Shown here in pieces: positions 39,497 to 48,087 of a stretch of 48,124 bases of DNA. The notes below the pieces were generated by a model. It had not been told where the DNA came from and did no database searches. It was given only the letters and a program-made list of their open reading frames with translations. The stretch's first letter is position 1; every line of letters starts with the position of its first letter. Both the position numbers and the translations under genes were made by a program. This stretch comes from Clostridia bacterium (GTDB lineage: Bacteria; Bacillota; Clostridia; Christensenellales; Aristaeellaceae). The stretch is taken from the NCBI GenBank assembly GCA_017541205.1, contig JAFXZO010000091.1, positions 1-48,124 of the forward strand. The letters run 5' to 3'.

Positions 39497-40633
39497 TCAG
39501 ACCGCCTGGTATTTCCTGGCGCATTCCCGCACGATGGCGTTCATGGCGTCCATTTTTGCCAGCATATCCTTGGCCAGAGCCACCTGGCAGCGGGTGCGGA
39601 TCAGGTTATGCTTATCCTTCTTTACGTTAAAATATTTATCGCCGTTGATATAGTCGTCCAGGAAGCGGGTGGCCAATTCGCAGGCGAGCACGAAGCAGGA
39701 CGGGCCGAGGGTCTCGATTTCGGCGTCGGTGAGGCTTTTGGCGGTTTTGGAGAGGAAGCCTTCGGCGAAAGCCCAGAAAACGTTCAGGTTCAGCCCCACC
39801 TTGCCGTATTGCTCGCTGTCCTCTTCGGTAAAGTTCGCGGCGAAGCGGATGGCGTCGCCGAAATCGTGCCCGACCAGGCCGGGCATGACCGTATCCAGAT
39901 CGACCACGACCAGCGCCTCGAGGGTCTTTTCGTCGAAGAGGACGTTGTTGATCTTGGTATCGTTATGCGTCACGCGCAGCGGCAGCTCGCCCCGGTTGTA
40001 CAGATCGGTCAGCACGCAGGCCTGATCCTGCACGGAAAGCAGCCAGTCATATTCCTGCCGGACCTCCCCGAGCCTGCCGGCGTCGTCCTTTTTCGCGTCC
40101 TCGATCAGGGTCTGATAGCGCTTGCGGGTCTCGTGGAAATCGGGAATGGTATAGAAGAGCTGGGACGCGTCAAAATCCGCCAGCAGCATCTGAAATTCGC
40201 CGAAGGCTTCCCCGGCGTTGCGCACCACCCGGATATCCTCGCAGGTATCGAAGGTGACGGAGGGCACATAATTGCAGATGCGCCAGAAGCTGCCGTCCTC
40301 GTCCATCAGGTAGGTCAGCCTTTCGCCGTCCTTGCCGACGGTGTGGTGGTAATGCAGGCTCACTTTGTCCGGCGCTTTCCGCCGGATGTATTCCGTGACC
40401 TTGTCGATGTTTTCCATCAGCTGGATGGGGTTGCGGAAGGCGTAGGTGTTCACCCGCTGCACCAGATACGGCTTGATCTGCGCCATGCCGGTGCCGTCAT
40501 CGCGGATGTAGTTCACCTTGTAGGTCCTGTTTACGTTGCCCTGGCTCACTTCCTCGTAGGAGAAAAAGGGCCCCGGTATCCTGAATGCTTCGCCCACCTG
40601 CAGAAGCTTGCGCGCCATGCTTTGATCGATCAT
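39497..40633 (-). CDS. N-acetylhexosamine 1-kinase-like (NahK-like) phosphotransferase
   Basis: 378 residues of the aminoglycoside phosphotransferase (APH) kinase fold. The order SQGNVNRTY, VQRVNTYAFRNPIQLMENIDKVT, FGEFQMLLADFDASQL, LRVTHNDTKINNVLFD (catalytic HxDxxxxN) and VVVDLDTVMPG closely follows bifidobacterial NahK, which phosphorylates GlcNAc/GalNAc at C1 in the lacto-N-biose/galacto-N-biose pathway. A related sugar or amino sugar is the likely substrate, but no partner lnpA gene is seen. ATG 40633 is chosen (GGTGA upstream) because the promoter starts transcription near 40670, which rules out the most distal ATG. Confidence 0.78.
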   Translation of the reverse strand: MIDQSMARKLLQVGEAFRIPGPFFSYEEVSQGNVNRTYKVNYIRDDGTGMAQIKPYLVQRVNTYAFRNPIQLMENIDKVTEYIRRKAPDKVSLHYHHTVGKDGERLTYLMDEDGSFWRICNYVPSVTFDTCEDIRVVRNAGEAFGEFQMLLADFDASQLFYTIPDFHETRKRYQTLIEDAKKDDAGRLGEVRQEYDWLLSVQDQACVLTDLYNRGELPLRVTHNDTKINNVLFDEKTLEALVVVDLDTVMPGLVGHDFGDAIRFAANFTEEDSEQYGKVGLNLNVFWAFAEGFLSKTAKSLTDAEIETLGPSCFVLACELATRFLDDYINGDKYFNVKKDKHNLIRTRCQVALAKDMLAKMDAMNAIVRECARKYQAV

Positions 40634-40676
40634 ACAATCACCGTCATTCTTCATTTTGTTATCAGAGACAAATAGA

Positions 40677-40705
40677 ATCATATCGGAAGGAAATGGAATT
40701 GTCAA
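40677..40705 (-). promoter_or_regulatory. Sigma-A promoter of the NahK-like gene
   Basis: On the minus strand perfect TTGACA (40705-40700), a 17-base spacer and TATGAT (40682-40677). It lies between the kinase and the upstream metallo-hydrolase gene, which ends at 40724. Confidence 0.85.
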
Positions 40706-40723
40706 GCTTTGTTTTTATGCGGA

Positions 40724-41536
40724 TCAGGCTTTGTGAAGAAAGACCGGGCTCAAGCGCGCGGGCAGCACGCAGGCGAACCGGCCCGGATATTTGGCGTCGA
40801 TATAATCGGCGAAGGCGGCGGGATCGCCGCTGTTATCGGCGAACATATCCCAGTGTCCGGGGATCACGATGCGGGGACAGAGCGCGCCGGCCAGATCGGC
40901 GGCCTCCTGGAAGGTCATGTTGCCGATGCAGTTTCTGCGGTAGCGCGCGCCGTCCCGGCCGTTGATGGGCAGCAGCGCCGCGTCGATGGGCCCCAGGGCC
41001 GCGAGCTTTGGCAGCATGCCCTCATAGCGCAGGGTATCCCCGGCGTGGTAGATCTTTAGGCCGTTGCCCTCAACGACGTATTGCAGGCAGGGGTACAGGC
41101 CGCTTTGGGGATCGGGCGCGAGGAATTCATGCGCCGCCGCGACGGCGCGAATGGTGATCCCTTTGAACGAAAGGCTCTCCCCGTCGTTGAGGCCCCGGCA
41201 GTTTTCCTCCTGGACGCCGTCCCCAAGCACGGCCTCCCGATGGAAGGCGGGGCAGACGAAAAGCGCCTCCGGGCAGTTCCCCGCCCAGATTTTCCAGGCT
41301 TCGTGATCGATATGGTCCAGGTGGTCATGCGTGCCGAGGAAAACCTGGACGCCCGACACCTCCTTTGCGGGGATGGGCGGCGGGATCTGCCTGTTGGAAG
41401 CGGGGGAGGCGTAATAATCCACGCACAGCACCGTATCGCCCATTTTGATGAGCAGGCCCATCTGGCCCAGCCACCACAGCGCCGCGGCGCCGTACGGGGC
41501 GGGCGTTTCCATCACCGTTTGCAAAAATGCGTTCAT
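40724..41536 (-). CDS. MBL-fold metallo-hydrolase, UlaG-like
   Basis: 270 residues with the metallo-beta-lactamase fold. The metal motif is TDHLDH-like: LGTHDHLDHID (HxHxDH), with later His in YHAGDTLRYEG and IPGHWDMFADN, and WLGQMGLLIK near the N-terminus. This is the pattern of UlaG-like lactonases (L-ascorbate-6-phosphate lactonase) and the related broad hydrolase group; substrate unknown. A GGGAGG site precedes the ATG. It lies between an acyltransferase gene and the NahK-like kinase, all on the minus strand. Confidence 0.85.
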   Translation of the reverse strand: MNAFLQTVMETPAPYGAAALWWLGQMGLLIKMGDTVLCVDYYASPASNRQIPPPIPAKEVSGVQVFLGTHDHLDHIDHEAWKIWAGNCPEALFVCPAFHREAVLGDGVQEENCRGLNDGESLSFKGITIRAVAAAHEFLAPDPQSGLYPCLQYVVEGNGLKIYHAGDTLRYEGMLPKLAALGPIDAALLPINGRDGARYRRNCIGNMTFQEAADLAGALCPRIVIPGHWDMFADNSGDPAAFADYIDAKYPGRFACVLPARLSPVFLHKA

Positions 41537-41564
41537 TTTTTCATCCTCCCGGGCGCGGAATGGG

Positions 41565-42758
41565 TCAGCCTTCCAAAGAAGCCTGCGGGCGCGCGTTTTT
41601 CTTTTTGCCCAAAAGCAGCCGCGTCACGCCTTTCCAAAGGAAATGGAACAGCGCCGTGGCCGGCACGGAGCAAGCCAGGACCGTCAGCACGAACAGCGGA
41701 ACGTTTTTGATATAGACGATGCTCTTGCAGATATCCAGGAAATTGTACCCGAACATATCCACAAACATCCCGTGCATCAGATAAAATTCCAGCGTGACCT
41801 TGCCAAGCAGGGCCAGCAGCCCGTTCCCAAGGCGGAATTTCATCCGGAAGAGGAAGCAGAACCACACAAAGCAAAGGCACGCCAGCCATTGCACGCACGC
41901 GCAGAAGAAACGGTGCCAAAGCTTCATCGGATCGCCCCAGGTTTCGCCGTAATAGCCCCACCATTGATCCGTGCCAAGCTTCGCCAGATAGAAAGAAAGG
42001 AAAACGGACGCGAAGGAGAGCGCGAGCCACACCCAATAGCCTTTTTTGAAAAACGCCGTCACCTGCTTTTCATACTTGCCGAAGAGCAGCCCCAGGGGGA
42101 AGAGCAGGATGCTGTTATACCACCATTCGCCCCGCATCCACCAAACGCTCTGGTGATCGAGCAGGACGCCCAGCAGGGTGTACAGCAGCGAAAAAACGAA
42201 CACCCACGCGATGGCCGCGCCTTCCCGCCTGCAAAAGCGGAAGGCAAAGAAAAACGCCGCGTAGAAGAACGGGATCACGGCCACATACCATGCGTTCATG
42301 TTCGCCAGCTGCAGGCCGGAAAGATACCACAGGATCTGCGCGGTATCCATTTGCTGGCCCATCAGGAGCCGAACGCCCGTATAAATGAATTCGGACAGGT
42401 AAAAGGCGATCACGATGGGCAGCACCCGCTTGCGGAAAAACCCCTTCAGATAATTCGGCTTGGTTTTCCAGCTCTTGTACAGCCCCAGGCCGCTGCAAAA
42501 CAAAAACACCGCCACGAACAGGAAGCCCATGTCCACGAAAACGTCCAGCCCGTGCACGATATACCACTGCGGATGCCAGGGCGCGCAGCTCTTTTGCGCA
42601 AGATGGTGCAGCGCGACGCCCAGGGCGGAGAAGCCCAACAGCGCCTTGGTCTGTGGCAAAGAGGTATACTCCTCGTTCCATTCGCCGCGCTTATACGCGC
42701 GCGCCCCGAAAAACAGAACGATCCCCAGCAGAAAATAAACCAGATACATCCAATCCAT
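41565..42758 (-). CDS. Acyltransferase-3-like integral membrane protein
   Basis: 397 residues with about ten hydrophobic helices, starting MDWMYLVYFLLGIVLFFGARA. The segments ALLGFSALGVALHHLAQK, VDMGFLFVAVFLFCSGLGLYKSW and FFRKRVLPIVIAFY have the order of the acyltransferase 3 family; the HH after ALGVAL would be the family His. The C-terminus is basic. ATG 42758 has GGGAGGG ten bases upstream. It would modify an extracellular glycan or lipid. It starts a minus-strand unit with the MBL-fold gene 28 bases downstream. Confidence 0.75.
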   Translation of the reverse strand: MDWMYLVYFLLGIVLFFGARAYKRGEWNEEYTSLPQTKALLGFSALGVALHHLAQKSCAPWHPQWYIVHGLDVFVDMGFLFVAVFLFCSGLGLYKSWKTKPNYLKGFFRKRVLPIVIAFYLSEFIYTGVRLLMGQQMDTAQILWYLSGLQLANMNAWYVAVIPFFYAAFFFAFRFCRREGAAIAWVFVFSLLYTLLGVLLDHQSVWWMRGEWWYNSILLFPLGLLFGKYEKQVTAFFKKGYWVWLALSFASVFLSFYLAKLGTDQWWGYYGETWGDPMKLWHRFFCACVQWLACLCFVWFCFLFRMKFRLGNGLLALLGKVTLEFYLMHGMFVDMFGYNFLDICKSIVYIKNVPLFVLTVLACSVPATALFHFLWKGVTRLLLGKKKNARPQASLEG

Positions 42759-42801
42759 GCCTCTCCCTCCCGTTGGCCTTCGTGCCGAAACGGCCAGCAA
42801 C

Positions 42802-42830
42802 AGCATACGCCAAACGCGCGCAGAAATCAA
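42802..42830 (-). promoter_or_regulatory. Sigma-A promoter of the acyltransferase-MBL unit
   Basis: On the minus strand TTGATT (42830-42825), a 17-base spacer and TATGCT (42807-42802), about 45 bases before the start codon. Confidence 0.7.
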
Positions 42831-43344
42831 GGATATTTCCCGCCGAATGAAAATGCCGTCGGGACGCCGCTTTCGTTTTGCGCGGCTGTTTCCTATAAAT
42901 GATCGGCGCGCGGGAGGCGGCGTTCATCCCGCGTTTCCGGGCGGCAGCGGAAAAAAGCAGCTTTTGTCCCCGGTTTATGCCAACGACATGCACAGAAGGA
43001 CCGGAATGATCGGGACGCAAGAAACGCGAATAAAAACAGTCAATTCAGTTATCATTTGCTGCGTAAACCTGATCGGATTTGCGCAGGACACGATTTCGGG
43101 AAAAGGCGCGATTTGACGCTGAAAATACCAGATAATACATGAACGGAATACTTCTTCCAAACATTTCCGTTTTTTTGCCATGCTTTCGCCACAATATATC
43201 AGCAAAATTGGGAAACAAAAAACGAGAAAAACACATTCCGCCTATCGCAATAAATGAGTAGTTATTTAGCAAAATATGAGCTTTGTTTACCTGATTTTCC
43301 ATTGTGGACAGACGGGTGTTTTTGCATAATAACCGTAAAGGGCA
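42831..43344. other. Gene-free stretch, AT-rich towards the right
   Basis: About 510 bases with no convincing gene. From roughly 43010 the composition becomes clearly more AT-rich than its surroundings. A minus-strand frame of about 84 codons (from ATG near 43304 down to about 43045) is open but matches nothing I recognise and has no ribosome site. I see no inverted repeats or duplicated target site that would define an insertion sequence. The stretch ends exactly where the truncated permease begins. Confidence 0.5.
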
Positions 43345-44076
43345 TTCAGCACGGACTCCTATGTGTCGCTGATCAAGGACCCGGCGATTTATAAAGCCTT
43401 CGGCGTCTCCGTCGCCAAAACCGTGCTGACCACCGTGCTCAACCTTTTCCTGACCAGCATGATGGCATACGCGCTTTCCCGGAAGGAATACGTGCTGCGC
43501 AAGTTCATCACCACGATCCTGGTGCTGACCATGTATGTCAACGCCGGCCTGATCCCGAACTACCTGCTGGTTTCCAAGACGCTGGGGCTGAAGAACACCT
43601 TCTGGGTCTACATCATTCCCTCGCTGTTCCAGTGCTTCAACATGATCGTGATCAGGACCTATATCGGCGGATTGCCGGAAGCGCTGGTGGAATCCGGCAA
43701 GATCGACGGCGCGGGGGATCTGCGCTGCTTCTTCCAGATCATCCTGCCGCTGTGCCTCCCGGTGCTGGCGACCGTCGCCCTGTTCATTGCGGTCGGCGCG
43801 TGGAACAGCTGGTTTGATACGTATCTGTACAACGGCAGCAAGAAAGATTTGTATACCCTGCAATACCTGCTCAAAGCCAAGCTGGCGACCACCCAGAACC
43901 AGGCGAACGCCGCGCAGACCACGTCGGATGCGCTGGCCGCGCAGGCGTCGAAGGTGGCCCCGATCACGGTCCGTTCCGCGATCAGCGTGGTATCCGCCCT
44001 GCCGATCCTGGTGGTGTACCCCTTCCTGCAAAAGTATTTCGTCACCGGCATGGCGCTGGGCAGCGTGAAGGGCTGA
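43345..44076 (+). pseudogene. 5'-truncated carbohydrate ABC transporter permease (LplC/YtcP type)
   Basis: The frame reads FSTDSYVSLIKDPAIYKAF from about 43345, with a stop codon just upstream (43336-43338), no ribosome site and no ATG. About 243 residues remain of a usual ~295: four to five helices, the EAA loop EALVESGKIDGAGDLRCFFQIILPL, and the C-terminal VVYPFLQKYFVTGMALGSVKG typical of LplC-like sugar permeases. The N-terminal helix and the start are missing, as are the binding protein and partner permease that would normally precede it. An AraC regulator follows, as in intact loci. It is most likely a deletion remnant; expression from GTG 43363 cannot be excluded. Confidence 0.8.
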
Positions 44077-44119
44077 CCGGCTTTACGGATCCCCTGGCAG
44101 AAAGGAGGGAGAAGCGCGC

Positions 44120-45052
44120 ATGGCTGGCAAGAACACGGAAAGCGCGGCCGAACAGTCACGTTTTCCGGACGGCTTTCGCATCCTGCAGGGCAAGCAGGAG
44201 TATATTACCTATATGGAGCATTCCTCCATCCGCATCTGGCCCTCCAACGTGGCGACGCATTACGACCACCATATGCATTCCGCGGTGGAGATCATTCTGC
44301 CGGACAGGGGCGTTTCGGCGTATTATTTGCAGGACGACGTGTATCAGGTGCATCCCGGCGAGGTGCTGATTATCCCTTCCGGCTGCCTGCACGCGCTGAC
44401 CGAATCGCCGGATACGATGCGCAACCTCATGCTCTTTGAGCCAAACCCCGTGATGAGCCTTCGCGATGTGCCGAGCATGAACGCGATCCTGCAAAAGCCC
44501 ATTTACCTGCACGGGGATACGAAGCTGCAGCACCAGGTCCGCGCCCTGCTCAACCAGGCGGTGGAATGCTATCAGCAGCGGGAACCGATGTGGAACACCC
44601 AGTGCTATTCGTATCTGCTGCAAATGTACGCGCTGCTTGGCCGGCAGTACCTGCTGGCCACCGCGCCGCAGCAGTACGTGGAAAAGCGCAGCATTGACCC
44701 GGCCATCATGAACAGCGCCATGACCTACATCAACGAGCATTATATGGACGATATCTGCCTGGAGGATGTGGCCCTGTTCGCGGGCTTTTCCAAGTATTAT
44801 TTCTCCCGCATGTTCAAACAGTTTTCGGGCATCCCCTTCTCCGAATACCTGACCACCAAGCGCTTGAACGTGGCGTCCGATCTCCTGGCGCGCACCAACC
44901 AGCCCATCCGGGAAATCGCCCTGTCCTCCGGCTTTGGCAGCACCGCCACCTTCAACCGCGTCTTCCGCGAGTACAAAAACTGCACCCCCTCCCAGTTCCG
45001 CGCCATTTACAGCATGGCGATGGAACCGGCCCCGACGAAACCCGTGTTCTGA
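44120..45052 (+). CDS. AraC family transcriptional regulator
   Basis: 310 residues. The N-terminal cupin-type sensor domain contains THYDHHMHSAVEIILPDRGVSAYYLQDDVYQVHPGEVLIIPSGCLHAL (residues ~50-97). The C-terminal ~100 residues are the double helix-turn-helix: INEHYMDDICLEDVALFAGFSKYYFSRMFKQFSGIPFSEYLTTKRL and IREIALSSGFGSTATFNRVFREYKNCTPSQFR. AAAGGAGGG precedes the ATG. Regulators of this kind usually sit beside sugar ABC transporters, and here the neighbouring transporter has decayed, so the regulator may have lost its main target. Confidence 0.92.
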   Translation: MAGKNTESAAEQSRFPDGFRILQGKQEYITYMEHSSIRIWPSNVATHYDHHMHSAVEIILPDRGVSAYYLQDDVYQVHPGEVLIIPSGCLHALTESPDTMRNLMLFEPNPVMSLRDVPSMNAILQKPIYLHGDTKLQHQVRALLNQAVECYQQREPMWNTQCYSYLLQMYALLGRQYLLATAPQQYVEKRSIDPAIMNSAMTYINEHYMDDICLEDVALFAGFSKYYFSRMFKQFSGIPFSEYLTTKRLNVASDLLARTNQPIREIALSSGFGSTATFNRVFREYKNCTPSQFRAIYSMAMEPAPTKPVF

Positions 45053-45085
45053 TCGCATAGAATTCGCAGCATTGAGAGGAAAAGA

Positions 45086-45122
45086 GGCTTTCCGGAATCG
45101 ACCGCCGGAAAGTCTTTTTATT
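45086..45122 (+). terminator. Intrinsic terminator of the AraC gene
   Basis: A 10-bp stem GGCTTTCCGG / CCGGAAAGTC (one G-U pair) is followed by TTTTTATT, 34 bases after the stop codon. Confidence 0.88.
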
Positions 45123-45265
45123 GGAATGATCGCCGCAAAAGCAGTTCCCGAAAGAGGGGCAAAAGAAAAAACGCCTTCTCGGCGTCGGCCTTTGTTCATA
45201 ATTTGTTTACATTTTCCTGGTATAGTGGTTTCGCGCCCGTTGCGGGCCGGTGAAAGGAGCGGCGT

Positions 45266-47926
45266 ATGCTGGTATTAAAACAGATTGAAAAAGATTATCA
45301 AACGGGTGATACCCGGGTGGAAGCCCTGCGCGGGATCGACTTGACGTTCGGCAAGCGGGGGTTTGCGGCCATCCTGGGGCCTTCCGGCTGCGGCAAGACC
45401 ACGCTGCTGAATATTATCGGCGGCCTGGACCAGTACAGCAAAGGCGATCTGATCATAAACGGACGCTCCACCAAGCAATTCAAGGACAGCGATTGGGACA
45501 CCTACCGCAACCATTCGATCGGCTTCGTGTTCCAGAGCTATAATCTGATCCCGCACCAGACGGTACTGAGCAACGTCGAACTGGCCCTGACCCTTTCCGG
45601 CGTCAGCCGCGAGGACAGGCGCAGACGCGCTTTGGAGGCGCTCAAAAAGGTGGGGCTTTCGGACCAGATCCGCAAGAAGCCCAACCAAATGAGCGGCGGC
45701 CAGATGCAGCGCGTCGCCATTGCCCGCGCCCTGGTCAACGACCCGGATATCCTGCTGGCGGACGAGCCGACCGGCGCGCTGGACAGTGAAACCAGCGTGC
45801 AGGTCATGGAGATCCTCAAGGAGATTTCCAAAGAAAAGCTGGTCATCATGGTGACCCATAACCCGGACCTGGCCGATCAATACGCCGGCCGGATCATCCG
45901 CCTGCTGGACGGCAGGGTGGTCAGCGATACGAAGCCGGACGCGGAGGAAGAGGAAGCCCAGAGCAAGGAAGGAAAGCAGAAGAAGCCCAGCATGAGCTTT
46001 TGGACGGCGCTTTCCCTGTCCCTCAACAATCTGCTGACCAAGAAGGGCCGCACCATCCTGACCGCTTTCGCGGGCTCCATCGGCATCATCGGCATCGCGC
46101 TGATCCTGTCCCTTTCCGCGGGCGTGAACGCGTACATCGAGCGCGTGGAGCAGGACACCCTGTCCTCTTATCCGCTGGAAATCGACGCGCAAACCATGGA
46201 CATGACCGATATGATGAGCGGCATCCTGGGCCTGAGCACCGAGGAGCGCGTGCGAGAGCCGGGCAAGGTCTATTCCGGCACCCGGATGACCAAGCTCATG
46301 AGCTCCTGGATGAGCGGGATCACGGAAAACAACCTGACGGGCTTCAAAAAATACCTGGACGAAAACGCGGATCAGGTGCAGGAATGGGTGACGGGCATCC
46401 AGTACGAATACGGGACGCCGCTGATGCTCTACCGCGTTGCCGAGGACGGCACGCCCATCCAGGTGAATCCCTCCACCACCATGGAGGCCACCGGCATGTC
46501 GGGCATCATGAACATGATGTCCTCCTCCGTCGGCATGCAGCAGACCATGATGGAAGCTTCCATGCGGCGGATGAACGTGTTTGAGGCGCTGCTGGACAAC
46601 GACAGCCTGCTCGCCGCCCAGTATGAGGTGCTTTGCGGACGCATGCCCCAGGCCATGGATGAAGTGGTCATCATCGTCAATTCCCGCAGCGAGCTGAGCG
46701 ATTACGCCCTCTATACGCTGGGGCTCAAGGACCAAAGCGAGCTCAAAGGCCAGTTTGAAGCGCTGATGATGGGCGAGCCCATCGAGAGCGAAGAAATGGA
46801 ATTCACCTATGAGGAGCTGATGGGCCTGCGCTTTAAGCTGCTGCTGAGCACGGATTTTTATGAAAAGCAGCAGGCCGGCTGGGGCAACCGGAGCACGGAT
46901 GTAGAATACCTGAAAAGGCTGCTGAAGGACGCCATGGAAATCAAGGTGGTCGGCATCATCCATCCCGCGCCGGGCTCCGTCTCCACGTCCGTGAGCGGCG
47001 CGGTGGGCTACCGCTTTGAGCTGATGGAATACCTGATCAATAAGGTCAATCAAAGTCAGATCGTGCAGGAGCAGCTTGCCGATCCTGAAATCAACGTGAT
47101 GACCGGGCAGGCGTTCGGCACCAGCCAGGTGGACCTCCTGGCCGCGCTGGATGAAATGAGCGTGAGCGATTTTGTCAAGGAGTATTCCGGCGTGCTGGGC
47201 CTGAGCGCGGATATCCAGCAGCGGCTGAGCCAGGTGCCCGCCTTCGCGCTGAACATGATTAACAAGGAAGACTTAAAATCCGTCCTCGTCGCGACGACCG
47301 CCAAGGAAAACGGCGATACGTTGGAAAATACCCTTTCCAAGCTTGGCGTCAGCTACGTGGACCAGCCCGACGCGATCTATCTCTATCCCAAGAGCTTCGC
47401 CGCCAAGCAGGCGCTGACCGATTTCATCAACGCCTATAATGAATCCGCGGCGGAAGAGGATCAGATCCACTATACGGATTATGTAGGCCTGCTGATGAAT
47501 TCCGTCACCACCATCATCAACGCCATCAGCTATGTATTGATCGCTTTCGTGGCCATTTCGCTGGTGGTATCCTCCATCATGATCGGCATCATCACCTATA
47601 TCAGCGTGCTGGAGCGCACCAAGGAGATCGGCATCCTGCGCGCCATCGGCGCGTCCAAGCGCGATATTTCCCGCGTGTTCAACGCGGAAACCATGATCGT
47701 CGGCTTCGCCGCGGGCGCAATGGGCATCCTGGTCACGGTCGTGCTGGTGGTGCTGATGAATATCATCATCCAATCCCTGACCGGCATCGCCAACCTCGCG
47801 TGGCTGCCCCCCCTCGCCGGGCTGATCCTGGTGGGCGTCTCCATCGCGCTGACGTTCATCGCCGGCCTGATCCCCTCCCGCATGGCGGCCAAGAAGGATC
47901 CCGTGGTCGCGCTGAGGACGGAGTGA
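45266..47926 (+). CDS. ABC transporter ATP-binding/permease fusion (MacB/FtsX type)
   Basis: 886 residues. The N-terminal ~225 residues are the ATPase: Walker A GPSGCGKTT, Q-loop VFQSYNLIPHQ, signature MSGGQMQRVAIARA, Walker B ILLADEPTGALD, H-loop MVTHNPDLAD. After an acidic linker comes a helix (TILTAFAGSIGIIGIALILSLSAGVNAYI), an extracellular region of about 460 residues, and three C-terminal helices in an FtsX domain with the VLERTKEIGILRAIGASKRDISRVFNAE motif and LIPSRMAAKKDPVVALR end. It is a mechanotransmission-type ABC protein of the MacB superfamily, in Bacillota often linked with peptide efflux or resistance. AAAGGAG precedes the ATG; a TATAGT hexamer at 45221-45226 may be its -10. 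Confidence 0.88.
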   Translation: MLVLKQIEKDYQTGDTRVEALRGIDLTFGKRGFAAILGPSGCGKTTLLNIIGGLDQYSKGDLIINGRSTKQFKDSDWDTYRNHSIGFVFQSYNLIPHQTVLSNVELALTLSGVSREDRRRRALEALKKVGLSDQIRKKPNQMSGGQMQRVAIARALVNDPDILLADEPTGALDSETSVQVMEILKEISKEKLVIMVTHNPDLADQYAGRIIRLLDGRVVSDTKPDAEEEEAQSKEGKQKKPSMSFWTALSLSLNNLLTKKGRTILTAFAGSIGIIGIALILSLSAGVNAYIERVEQDTLSSYPLEIDAQTMDMTDMMSGILGLSTEERVREPGKVYSGTRMTKLMSSWMSGITENNLTGFKKYLDENADQVQEWVTGIQYEYGTPLMLYRVAEDGTPIQVNPSTTMEATGMSGIMNMMSSSVGMQQTMMEASMRRMNVFEALLDNDSLLAAQYEVLCGRMPQAMDEVVIIVNSRSELSDYALYTLGLKDQSELKGQFEALMMGEPIESEEMEFTYEELMGLRFKLLLSTDFYEKQQAGWGNRSTDVEYLKRLLKDAMEIKVVGIIHPAPGSVSTSVSGAVGYRFELMEYLINKVNQSQIVQEQLADPEINVMTGQAFGTSQVDLLAALDEMSVSDFVKEYSGVLGLSADIQQRLSQVPAFALNMINKEDLKSVLVATTAKENGDTLENTLSKLGVSYVDQPDAIYLYPKSFAAKQALTDFINAYNESAAEEDQIHYTDYVGLLMNSVTTIINAISYVLIAFVAISLVVSSIMIGIITYISVLERTKEIGILRAIGASKRDISRVFNAETMIVGFAAGAMGILVTVVLVVLMNIIIQSLTGIANLAWLPPLAGLILVGVSIALTFIAGLIPSRMAAKKDPVVALRTE

Positions 47927-47987
47927 GCGCTTCTCAATTCCATTCGGGAGCTTTCAGGAACTGATGAAGAAGGAAAAGCGCCCCCCT

Positions 47988-48007
47988 GTCAAATAGAATC
48001 ATTTGAC
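47988..48007. repeat. Inverted repeat overlapping a -35 element
   Basis: GTCAAAT-N6-ATTTGAC, a perfect 7-bp inverted repeat whose right arm contains the TTGAC of the promoter at 48003-48031. The position fits a repressor operator. Confidence 0.45.
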
Positions 48008-48031
48008 TTTTCGCGGGCGGTGGTATAAAAT
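48003..48031 (+). promoter_or_regulatory. Sigma-A promoter of the next gene
   Basis: TTGACT (48003-48008), a 17-base spacer and TAAAAT (48026-48031), about 57 bases before a candidate start codon at the window edge. Confidence 0.7.
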
Positions 48032-48087
48032 GGAAAGCGGGAAGGAAAGGAAATTGGGATAAAATTTTCGGAAAGGGCGTGACAGGG

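Noticed and set aside
43045..43304. Small minus-strand gene in the AT-rich gap
   Set aside because: An 84-codon frame without ribosome site or recognisable similarity; recorded only as part of the gap.
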